Source: F1-120-MAGs238 sp964484185 (GTDB lineage Bacteria; Planctomycetota; Phycisphaerae; Phycisphaerales; UBA1924). From it: a stretch of 64,000 bases of DNA. Shown piece after piece: positions 1 through 9,300 of this stretch (positions within the stretch are counted from its first letter, which is position 1; each line of letters starts with the position of its first letter). Made by a program: the position numbers and the translations under genes. The notes beneath the pieces were generated by a model. That model was not told the origin of the DNA, made no database searches, and saw only the letters and a program-made list of their open reading frames with translations. The DNA is taken from assembly GCA_964484185.1 (NCBI GenBank), contig CAZAEQ010000012.1, positions 1-64,000 on the forward strand, given 5' to 3'.

Positions 1-827
1 ATACCAGCACGCGGGCTGCAGCCCAGTTCAAGATCCGGGTGCGAACGGGTTTTGTCGATGAGATTGACGCAGTGGCGGACAAACACTTCGCTGACATGAA
101 CGGTCTGCACTTTCATCATCGCTTCAGTGAGTTCAGAGATACGAATGACCGGTTCATCTTTGATGGAGTCGAATGCGGTCTTGGGAACTGCTCCGCCTGA
201 GGCGTCGCGGCTGAGGCCGAGGTTCAGGGAGCGGCGGACGACTTCGGTTTCCTGGTCTTTGGTTGGATAGTCGAGTCGATGGCAGAGCATGAAGCGGTCG
301 AGCTGGGCTTCTGGCAATTCAAACGTACCAGCCTGTTCAATCGGGTTCTGGGTTGCGATCACCAGAAACGGGGTGGGGAGCTTCAATGCCTGATTGCCGA
401 CAGTGACCCGCCGCTCCTGCATGGCCTCAAGCAATGCTGATTGAACCTTTGGAGTAGCGCGGTTGATTTCGTCGGCCAGGAGCAGGTTGGTGAAGACCGG
501 GCCCTTGTGCAGGCGGAACTGGCGAGTTGCCTCATCGAGAATTTCGGATCCGACGATGTCAGCGGGCAAGAGGTCGATGGTGAACTGCACGCGGCCGAAC
601 TGCAGGTCGATTGCTTTGGCGACCGCATTGACGAGCAGTGTCTTGGCGAGACCGGGAACACCTTGCAGCAGGAGGTGACCGCCAGTGAGAAGCGCGATAA
701 GGATCGCATCGACAACCGTGTCCTGCCCCACCACCGTTTCGCGCACGCGAGCCCGCACGGAATCGGCAAGCGCAACCGTCGAATGGCCACGTGCTGGGGC
801 ATGGACCGGACTTGAAGTATCAATCAT
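1..827 (-). CDS. MoxR-family AAA+ ATPase (3' end outside window)
   Basis: The reverse strand is open from an ATG at 827 to the window edge, giving 275 complete codons without a stop, so the C-terminus lies outside. The translation shows the MoxR pattern: Walker A GVPGLAKT at residues 56-63, Walker B LLLADE at 115-120 followed by INRATPKVQSALLEAMQE, sensor-1 type ATQNPIEQAGT, and the characteristic SPRAG near the cut end. MoxR ATPases are cytosolic chaperone-like ATPases, normally encoded beside DUF58 and vWA genes and thought to act on vWA partners; such partners would lie left of this window. The start is supported by GGGAG about 9 nt upstream. Family assignment is certain; the specific client is unknown. 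Confidence 0.93.
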   Translation of the reverse strand, partial: MIDTSSPVHAPARGHSTVALADSVRARVRETVVGQDTVVDAILIALLTGGHLLLQGVPGLAKTLLVNAVAKAIDLQFGRVQFTIDLLPADIVGSEILDEATRQFRLHKGPVFTNLLLADEINRATPKVQSALLEAMQERRVTVGNQALKLPTPFLVIATQNPIEQAGTFELPEAQLDRFMLCHRLDYPTKDQETEVVRRSLNLGLSRDASGGAVPKTAFDSIKDEPVIRISELTEAMMKVQTVHVSEVFVRHCVNLIDKTRSHPDLELGCSPRAG

Positions 828-1216
828 TATCAAAAACTCCCATCGCGGCGTCGTTCTCGGGGAACATCCGGCATCCAGGCGCAGGTGCGCGGCAACCGGT
901 CTAGATATCGACCCACGAACAATCCTTGGGCGAATATCTGCCTGCAGTATATAAAGACGCCATATCTTGCTGGAGGTTCACCATTTTGTTGTTGAATTGG
1001 TTTTCACCACCGTCTTGAAAGTACACCGAATCGCAAGGGTCCTCCCGAACGGACGCCGCTTAAGCCGCGGAATTCGCCCGCGTCGACGATCACGACCAGT
1101 GAAGTCAGGTCCAAGCGGCAAGGATTGCCGACTCAGGACGGCTGCCGACCGGGCTCACGGTCATGGCGGCGATGTATGGCCCACATTTCCAACGGAATAG
1201 GCCGTAATGTAAGGCA
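828..1216. other. Intergenic region, divergent promoters
   Basis: About 390 bases separate the divergent MoxR and kinase genes. Short ORFs here (for example 967-1200) have no ribosome binding site or recognisable family, and I see no RNA gene. The only signal is a TAATGT hexamer at 1205-1210, six bases before the kinase ATG, which could be a leaderless -10 element. Confidence 0.5.
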
Positions 1217-4200
1217 ATGACCAGCGACAACAGACGACACATTCGCCGCATATTCGTGGAAATTGCCGAGCTTCCCGATTACGAGCGTGGAGAGGCCCTG
1301 TTCCGCTTATGCGGCACGGATTCCAACCTGAAACACGAAGTTGAAGTGTTGTTACAGGCGGACAAGCGCGCTGCCAGCCCTATGAACAAGCCGACGATGG
1401 ATGTCGGGGCCGACGTTGTCCAGGGGACGCCGACCGCTTCATCAACTGCGCAGCTTGAGAGTGAAGGAAGGGTCGTTGGTCGTTACAAACTCCTTCAGGA
1501 GATTGGCGAAGGCGGATTTGGCACAGTCTGGCTCGCCGAACAGCGTGAGCCGGTGAAACGCCGTGTCGCCTTCAAGATCATCAAGCTGGGCATGGACACC
1601 AAGCAGGTGATTGCCCGGTTCGAGGCTGAGCGTCAGGCGCTGGCGATGATGGACCACCCCAATATCGCCAAGGTGTTTGACGCGGGCGCGACCGACTCTG
1701 GCCGCCCGTACTTTGTGATGGAGTACATCGACGGCGTCCCGATCTGCGAATATTGCGACACCAACAAGCTGGACACCAAAGCAAGACTTGGCCTGTTCAT
1801 GAATGTCTGCCACGCCATCCAGCACGCACACCAGAAGGGCATCGTCCATCGCGATATCAAACCGAGCAACGTGCTGGTAGCGATTGTCGACGGTGTGCCG
1901 GTTCCCAAAGTGATCGACTTTGGAATTGCCAAAGCCACCAGCGGAGAACTGAGTCAACACACCCGCTTCACCGCCCACAAAAATATAATTGGCACGCCGG
2001 CATATATGAGTCCGGAGCAGGCCGAAATGTCGGGCATCGATATCGATACGCGCAGCGACATCTATTCGCTGGGCGTATTGCTTTATGAACTGCTGACGGG
2101 CACGACACCCTTTGACAGCCATTCGCTTCTGGAAGCCGGGATGGCCGAAATGATGCGGATCATTCGCGAAGTCGAACCGCACAAGCCCAGCACGCGACTG
2201 AGTTCACTCGGCGACACCGGAACTCGCACCGCGATCGACCGCCACGCGGGCGATCCACTCACGCTCAGCTCGATCCTTAAGGGCGACCTGGACTGGATCG
2301 TGATGAAGTGTCTGGAGAAAGATCGCACGCGTCGCTACGAAACGGCCAACGGACTCGCGGCCGACATTAAGCGCCACCTCAACGATGAGCCGGTGAGCGC
2401 GGGCGCACCTGGCTCAGGCTACAGACTGCGGAAATTTGCCAGGCGCCACCGAAGGGAAGTGATCGCAGGCACAGTGGTGTTGATCGCACTGGTGACCGGG
2501 CTTGCGGGCACAATCTGGCAGGCGCGGGCTGCTTCGCTGCAACGGGACAAAGCTCTGGTTGAGGCGACACGCGCTGTTGCTGCTGAAGCACAGACGCGGC
2601 GCAAGGCCACGGAATTGCAGAGTGTCGCTGATTTCCAGGGACAGATGCTTGCGCAGGTCGATCCCACTGCCGCGGGCGTGCGGCTTTCTGAAGATATTCG
2701 AACTCGATTCGCGGCGGCTCTGGACAAGTCCACTGTTCCCGAAGCTGAACGCGCCACCCAAGTCGATGAATTCATTGGCCAATGGAGCCGTGTGAACGCG
2801 ACCGACACCGCGCTCGAACTGATTGACTCAACTATTCTCAAACCCGCGACAGCCGCAATCGATAAGCAGTTCTCGGATCAACCTGCAATTGCCGCCACAC
2901 TGCGGCACGTTCTTGCGGAGCGCTATCACGGGCTTGGGCTTGATAATGTCGCGGCCGAATTGGAACAACAGTCCCTTGCAGCGCGGCGGCGGGTCCTTGG
3001 CGATGACCATTCAGACACACTGCTCTCAATGAGCAACCTTGGCGTGTATTTGAACGGCCTGGGCAAGATGACCGAAGCCGAGGCAATCTATCGCGAGGCG
3101 ATGGACAGAAGTCGCCGCGTGAAAGGGGAAGAACACCCTGACACGCTAACCTGCATCGCCAACACGGGAAGCATGCTGCTCGACAAAAGTGCGCCGGCGG
3201 AAGCGGAGCCGTTTATCCGTGAATCGCTGGAGAAGCGCACGCGTGTGCTCGGCGACGATCATCCCGACACCATGGAATCTCTGCATCTGCTTGCCACCAT
3301 GCTGCGCGAACAGGGAAAATTCGGCGAAGCCGAGCAGGTCACCCGCGATGTGCTTGCGAAACGACGCGGCGTCCTGGGCGAAGAACACGCTGCGACGTTG
3401 CTTTCAGTGAACGAACTGGGAGTGCTGCTGCAAAGTCAGGGCAAGCTCGACGACTCAGTTGTGGCCTTTCGCGAGGTTGTGGACAAGAAGCGCCGTATCC
3501 TGGGCGAAGTTCACCCATCCACACTCCGGTCCGTGCAGAGCCTGGGCACGTTGCTCGATGCCAGCGGCCACCCGGTGGAAGCCGAAGCGCTTATGCGTGA
3601 AGCTCTGGCACAGCAGCAGAAGCTCTCTGGCGTAGACCACATGGACACGCTTACGACCCTGGGAAATTTCTGCGTGTATCTCATTGGCCGAAACAAGTTC
3701 GCCGAAGCGGAACCATTGTGCCGCGAAACGCTGGAAAGGCGGCAGCGCGTTCTGGGTGTGAATCACACTGCAACATTGATCGCCAACAACGTCATGGGCC
3801 TGTGCCTTGTTCGTCAGGGAAAGCTCGCTGAGGGAGAGCCTTTCTGGCGCGACGCGATGACGATCGCACAACGGGTCCTTGGACCATCTCATCCCGAGAC
3901 ACTTATTTACACACACAACCTGGGGGGGCTTGCGACCGATCAGAAAAATTCTGTTGCAGCAGAGCAGCTCTTTCGTCAAGTCATTGATGCAGGCGCTCCT
4001 TCAGTTGGCGCAGGACATCCGACCGTCCTGAGCGCGACGCGAAGACTTGCAGCGCTCATGCTCGAACAGAAGCGCTTTTCTGAAGCGGCGGAGATTCTCT
4101 CTAATGCAGAGCCGGCCGCTCGAGTCACCTATACCGGATCTTCAGAAAGAAACCTTGGCGCACTGCTGAGAAATCTGGGTGCAGCACGCACTCAATTGAA

Positions 4201-4426
4201 ACAGTTTGCCCTGGCCGAGACCAACCTGCTCGAGGCGTACGCGATCCTGATAAAGAATCCCGGAGAAAAGCACAAAGACACGCGCGACTGCGTGCAATTT
4301 CTCGCCGATTGCTACGAGGCATGGAACACAGCCGAATCGGGAAATGGGCGCGATGCCAAAGCCGCGGAATGGAAGACAAAGCTGGAAACCATGAAGGCGG
4401 CGGCAGAATTAGAAAAGCCAAAGTGA
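1217..4426 (+). CDS. Transmembrane Ser/Thr protein kinase with TPR repeats
   Basis: This 1069-residue protein has an N-terminal leader of about 88 residues, then a complete Hanks-type kinase: Gly-rich loop GEGGFG, ATP-binding Lys120 in VAFKIIK, HRDIKPSN from His211, the IDFG magnesium motif near Asp234, and GTPAYMSPEQ. A single hydrophobic segment at about 415-437 would place the kinase in the cytoplasm and the remainder outside the inner membrane. The region from about 590 to 1000 carries many 42-residue kinesin-light-chain-type TPRs with recurring HPDTL motifs, used in other proteins for protein binding. This architecture is common in planctomycetes. It probably couples binding by the TPR half to phosphorylation, but no substrate is evident. 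The ATG lacks a well-spaced Shine-Dalgarno sequence. Confidence 0.92.
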   Translation: MTSDNRRHIRRIFVEIAELPDYERGEALFRLCGTDSNLKHEVEVLLQADKRAASPMNKPTMDVGADVVQGTPTASSTAQLESEGRVVGRYKLLQEIGEGGFGTVWLAEQREPVKRRVAFKIIKLGMDTKQVIARFEAERQALAMMDHPNIAKVFDAGATDSGRPYFVMEYIDGVPICEYCDTNKLDTKARLGLFMNVCHAIQHAHQKGIVHRDIKPSNVLVAIVDGVPVPKVIDFGIAKATSGELSQHTRFTAHKNIIGTPAYMSPEQAEMSGIDIDTRSDIYSLGVLLYELLTGTTPFDSHSLLEAGMAEMMRIIREVEPHKPSTRLSSLGDTGTRTAIDRHAGDPLTLSSILKGDLDWIVMKCLEKDRTRRYETANGLAADIKRHLNDEPVSAGAPGSGYRLRKFARRHRREVIAGTVVLIALVTGLAGTIWQARAASLQRDKALVEATRAVAAEAQTRRKATELQSVADFQGQMLAQVDPTAAGVRLSEDIRTRFAAALDKSTVPEAERATQVDEFIGQWSRVNATDTALELIDSTILKPATAAIDKQFSDQPAIAATLRHVLAERYHGLGLDNVAAELEQQSLAARRRVLGDDHSDTLLSMSNLGVYLNGLGKMTEAEAIYREAMDRSRRVKGEEHPDTLTCIANTGSMLLDKSAPAEAEPFIRESLEKRTRVLGDDHPDTMESLHLLATMLREQGKFGEAEQVTRDVLAKRRGVLGEEHAATLLSVNELGVLLQSQGKLDDSVVAFREVVDKKRRILGEVHPSTLRSVQSLGTLLDASGHPVEAEALMREALAQQQKLSGVDHMDTLTTLGNFCVYLIGRNKFAEAEPLCRETLERRQRVLGVNHTATLIANNVMGLCLVRQGKLAEGEPFWRDAMTIAQRVLGPSHPETLIYTHNLGGLATDQKNSVAAEQLFRQVIDAGAPSVGAGHPTVLSATRRLAALMLEQKRFSEAAEILSNAEPAARVTYTGSSERNLGALLRNLGAARTQLKQFALAETNLLEAYAILIKNPGEKHKDTRDCVQFLADCYEAWNTAESGNGRDAKAAEWKTKLETMKAAAELEKPK

Positions 4427-4463
4427 TTCGCAGAAGAGTCTTCGCCGACTCTGAATTCAAACA

Positions 4464-6314
4464 TCAGTGCTTCGGCACATAGTGCAGCGGCGCCTGAGTT
4501 CCAAGTTCCATTCCGCTCCAGTACCACAGGAGCAGGAATCCTGTCCAGGCGACAAACAGTACAACTGAGTATGGAACCATCAGCGACACCTGTGTTCCCA
4601 GTCCGGCGCTGGGTTTGTATTTCTGGAGCACCACCAGGATCACCAGCAGGTAACTGTTCATCGGCGTGACGATGTTGACCACGCTGTCGCCGATGCGGTA
4701 CGCCGCCGTTGTGAGTTCAGGGCTCACGCCCACCATCATGAACATGGGAATGAAAATCGGCGCGAGGATCGCAAACTTGCTGAGCATTCCGCTGATGGCA
4801 AAGTCTCCCAGCACCACAAGCAGCACGAACAGCACCAGCAGTACCGGAATCGGCAGGTTGGCCTCAACCAGCAGGCTGCCGCCGGCATACGCCAGCATTC
4901 GATCAAGACCGGTGTACTGGAAGTAGTTCACAAACTGGCCGAGGAAAAACATAATGCCCAGCACGGGGACAACTGAGCGAATGCCGTGATAGAAAGCCTC
5001 GATGAAATCCTTTTGCGTGCGCATCACGCCCGTCAGCCCGCCATAGACCATTCCCGGCAGCAGGAATGCCAGGAAAATCATCGGGACAATGACCTGTGAC
5101 CAGCGATCACCCGCCGCCTCAACAAGCTTGGGCTTTCCCGCCCCTTCCGCCACCACCAGCGGCGACTCTGCAATCACCTTGTCCGGCGCAACGCCAGCCT
5201 TGGTTGCCGCTTCGGCGCTTGGGTACACAACCACCGACTGGTGCGCCAGCACTTTTCCATCGGCGAGCAATGGCAAACCCTTTCCATGCAAGGGGCCGGT
5301 TGGAACAAAGATCATCGCACCAAACGCCGCCAGCAGGACCGCAAGCGTGAGGCCGGACCACCCAAGCGCACGTCCTTCGACTTTTGAAAGCGCCATCTCC
5401 GCCAGACTCTTGCCTTCGAGTTTCACATCCTGTCCGCGGCCTGTTTCTCGCACTAATCGCGGCTCGACAATCTTGTCTGTCACAAACCAGCCGCAGAGCG
5501 TCACCACGATCGCCGAGCCCATCTTGAACCACCAGTTGTGTGTTGCGAGCACGCTCGCATATCCAGGATCAATAATGTGCGCGGCTTGCGTTGCCACGCC
5601 TGCCAGAAATCCATCGGCGGCTGTCGGGATAAACCCGCCGCCAAAACCGCCGGAAACACCGCAGAACGCCGCGGCCAATCCGGCGAGTGGATGCCTGCCC
5701 ACCGTGAGATACAACGCTGCCGCGAGCGGCGGCAGGATGATGTACCCCGCATCGCTTGCGACACTCGCGTTCGCGCCTAAAAACACAACCATGGGTGTCA
5801 AAATCCTTGGCGGCGTGCACAAGGCCAGAAAACGCATGAACGCGCCAAATAGTCCGAATTTCTCCGCAACACCGATCCCGAGCATCGCCACAAAGATCAG
5901 TGGTAACGCTGGCAGCGTCGTGAAGTTCTTGAGCATCGAGCTGAACATCCAGTAGACGCCCTCGACCGTGAGCAGGCTCTTCGCCTTGATTGGAGTGCCT
6001 TGTGCAACCAGCTTGGTCACTGGCAGACCTTTTTCATTCAGGGCCGGCACCATCTTCGGGGTGCCGTCCGTATTCAGGATCGCGCGACCATCTGTTTCCA
6101 CTGCCGCGATCTTTTCAACCTGCAGCCGCTGCGGCTGGACGCTCCAATCTCTCCAGACTGCGACTGCGGAAACAACGATGACGACCGCCGCGAGAATTGC
6201 AAAAATCAGCGCAGGCTCGGGAAGTTTGTTGCCGAGCCACTCGATGGTGTCAAGAAATCCTCGGCGGCGCGCAGGGTTCGAATCTGATGACGATTGCGGG
6301 GGCTGCGAAGTCAT
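4464..6314 (-). CDS. AbgT-family transporter
   Basis: The 616-residue product begins with a cytosolic stretch and FLDTIEWLGNKLPEP followed by hydrophobic helices, as in the p-aminobenzoyl-glutamate transporter AbgT of E. coli. Conserved family stretches include the GxSGGFGGGFIP-like loop and the SVVNIVTPMNSY region near the C-terminus. It is about 100 residues longer than E. coli AbgT, with two extended soluble loops near residues 60-100 and 340-400 that are presumably periplasmic. AbgT-family members import p-aminobenzoyl-glutamate or export antimetabolites such as sulfonamides; the sequence does not tell which applies. GAGGA about 9 nt before the ATG supports the start. It converges with the kinase gene and stands alone. 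Confidence 0.9.
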   Translation of the reverse strand: MTSQPPQSSSDSNPARRRGFLDTIEWLGNKLPEPALIFAILAAVVIVVSAVAVWRDWSVQPQRLQVEKIAAVETDGRAILNTDGTPKMVPALNEKGLPVTKLVAQGTPIKAKSLLTVEGVYWMFSSMLKNFTTLPALPLIFVAMLGIGVAEKFGLFGAFMRFLALCTPPRILTPMVVFLGANASVASDAGYIILPPLAAALYLTVGRHPLAGLAAAFCGVSGGFGGGFIPTAADGFLAGVATQAAHIIDPGYASVLATHNWWFKMGSAIVVTLCGWFVTDKIVEPRLVRETGRGQDVKLEGKSLAEMALSKVEGRALGWSGLTLAVLLAAFGAMIFVPTGPLHGKGLPLLADGKVLAHQSVVVYPSAEAATKAGVAPDKVIAESPLVVAEGAGKPKLVEAAGDRWSQVIVPMIFLAFLLPGMVYGGLTGVMRTQKDFIEAFYHGIRSVVPVLGIMFFLGQFVNYFQYTGLDRMLAYAGGSLLVEANLPIPVLLVLFVLLVVLGDFAISGMLSKFAILAPIFIPMFMMVGVSPELTTAAYRIGDSVVNIVTPMNSYLLVILVVLQKYKPSAGLGTQVSLMVPYSVVLFVAWTGFLLLWYWSGMELGTQAPLHYVPKH

Positions 6315-6383
6315 GTGGTAATTTCCTCGGAGAGGAGGTTATCCCACATGCGATTGCGCTGCTTCTTCGACTCGCGCTGTAAT

Positions 6384-9300
6384 TTATGGCACCATTGGCG
6401 CCGTGATGACTTTCTCTAACTCTGCATAGTCCAGAGGCTTCACGAGGTAGGCATCAAAGCCTGAAACTTGCGCGAGTGCCACATCTTCCGGCCGGCCATA
6501 CCCAGAAAGCGCGACCAGTCTGATTGGCGAACTTGCTGCTTTTTCTCCAGAGCCGCCTGAACCAACTGCCGCCAACGCCTGATCTGCACGCAGATTCCGA
6601 GCAACTTCATGGCCGTCCATCCCCGGGAGACCGATATCCAGAATAGCGATACTCGGCAGCCATTCACGTGCAATCTTCAAAGCTTCCGGGCCGGTGTACG
6701 CGCTCCGCACTGTGAATCCTCGCAGTGTCAGCAAGCTGCTGAGCGTGGTCACCAGGTCAACATTGTCATCAACTATCAGCACGCGCGGCGCGTTGAAGGG
6801 ACCCCTGGGCGCCCCAATAGACGCCGTCTCACCATCTGGAGGCAATATCATTTTTACGTCAACCTTCGGGGCGTCGCTTTTGGCATCGCTTTTCGAATCG
6901 CCTTTTGCGGCTTTCGTTTTCAAAGGCTCGCCTGAAACAAATGACGGCTGTTCTGCTTGCGCCTGACTCGATACGCTCGCGGCGACCGCGGGCAAACGGA
7001 CGATGAACTCAGCGCCCTTTCCCGGGCCATCGCTCCTGACAACGATCGTCCCGCCGTGCTGCTTCACAAGCTGACTCGCCAGCGACAGCCCGATACCCAG
7101 CCCGCCTTGGGCACGCGCGAGTGATCGGTCGCCTTGCGAGAAAAGATCGAATATCCGCGGCAGGAGTTCGGCATCCACACCCATTCCGCGGTCACGCACG
7201 CGTACCTGCGCATAACGACTCACGAGTTGTGTCGCTCCCAGCATTTCTTCTCGATGTTCACACCACACCTCAATATGCCCGCCGTCGGGGGAATATTTGG
7301 CAGCGTTGTTGAGCAGATTGATGAAGACCTCTTCCATCCGCATGGGGTCGACATTTGCCAGAAGCGGCAGATCGCAATAGTGAACGACCAGCGTGTGCTG
7401 GTGGTGGTCAATCAGTGGCGAGGTGGTTTCGATGGCGTGGCGCACGATCTCGTTGAGATCGACCGTGCTGCGATTCAGCCTGACCCTCCCGCTGACGACC
7501 CGCGAAACTTCGAGCAGATCGTTGACCAGACGAGTGATGTTGCCGGCCTGTCGCGAGATGATTTCAAGAGCCTGCACACCAAGGGGAGTGCGCCCCGCAA
7601 GATTATTCGTCTGCATCAATTGAACTGCAGCGCGAATCGGCGCAAGCGGATTTCGAAGCTCGTGCGCGAGCATCGCCAGGAACTCGTCCTTGCGGCGCGA
7701 TTCGCCCGCGATCTGGACAGACTGCTCGTTGAGCTTCTTTTCCATTTCGACGCGCTGAGAAATGTCGCGGACGTTGCACTGGGCGACCAGCTTGGAGCCT
7801 TCCTGATACACATTGGCAACAACTTCAACCTCGACTGTGATGCCCTTGTGATTCTTTACGGACAGATTCTCATAGCGGAGATATTTTTTCTCCTTCAAGA
7901 CTTCGAAGGCTTTCTTGCTCACCTCGATATCACCGAACAATCCGATGTGATACAGCTCCTTGCCGATCACCGCGGCAGATTCCAGCCCAAGCAGGGCCGC
8001 TATGAACTGATTGCAATCGGTGACTTTACCCGTTTGCAGGTCAAGGATGAGAATGCCGTCTTTGGCTGCTTCAAATACGCGGCGATATCGAAGTTCAGAG
8101 ATGCGCTGCAGCTCTTCCAGTTGCCGCCGCCCCGTGACATCTACGACTACGTTAATGCCGCCGATGATGGCGCCGGTGCTGCTGTGCAGGGCCATGGGGT
8201 AGACCTCGCCCCAGAGACGAGACCCATCGGGACGTTCGCCGATCACGGTCTGACCCTGGGGAGCCTGACCTTCTTTGATAGCGCGGGCCATCGGGCTGCT
8301 GTCGAGCGCCATGGGGGTGCCATCGGCGTGGAACAGCTTGCCGAAGACGCACCACCGATCGACACCCAGCACTGGCGTTCGGCCGCAACCGAGGTTGGCA
8401 GCGCGATTGAAGTGCGTGAGGTACCCCTGGGCATCGGTCACATACACGGCGACCGGAAGAGCGTCGATCATCTGGTGGAATCGTGCCTGGTGTTCGGCCA
8501 CGATTTCCGCCGCCTGCTTGCGATCGGTGATGTCTACCAGTACCACTACTGCGCCGTTGACCTTGCCATCATTGGTCTTGTACGGACGGACGCGGAGAGA
8601 GTACCAGTTTCGCGCCTGGTCCTGGACATCACAGTCGTATTCCCGCTCCGAAACAATGACTTCCGCGGCGATACCTTCCAGATCCGTTGGAGCCATTTCC
8701 GGTGATTGTGAGGCTGGAGCGTCTCCATTTCGCTGGCTGTTCAACACGGGCGTAGATAAAAGGCGGTGACGAATATGGCCAACGGGCCTGCCCACGTCAG
8801 TCGCGAGCAAGTCAAACAACTTCTCAGCTTGTGGGCTGAATCGACGGATACTCAGGTCACGATCAAGCAGCACGATGGCAAGCTTGGTCGACGTCTGAAG
8901 ATTGATCAGGTCGTTGTTGAGAACGTTGAGCTCGGAGTTGCGATGGTTCATCTCCTCATTGACCGTGATAAGCTCTTCGTTTGCCGACTCCAGCTCTTCC
9001 TTCGAAGTTTCCAGCTCTTCATCCACCGACTGAAATTCTTCGTTTGCAGACTGAACCTCTTCGCTGGAAACCTGAAGTTCTTCGTTCGCCGCATCGTGTT
9101 GCTCTTGCATCACCTGCATAAATTCGCGAATCTCTGAGAGATCGGTCTCGAGTTCGGAAACGCGGCCACGTTCTTCTGCCTGATCCTGTTCAGATAACGC
9201 TGGTCGGAGGTTCTTTGCCGCCGATCCGCTGATACGAGCTGGTTCTTCAAAGATGACCAGAAAACAACGTTCACGCAGGTTTTTCAGCGGGATGACTTCA

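Noticed and set aside
967..1200. 77-codon ORF between MoxR and the kinase
   Set aside because: No ribosome site, Arg-rich random composition and no similarity that I recognise.
7134..8705. Long open frame (523 codons) on the plus strand
   Set aside because: It lies fully antisense to the PAS/kinase part of the 1678-residue signalling protein and has no recognisable motif; it reflects codon bias of the real gene.
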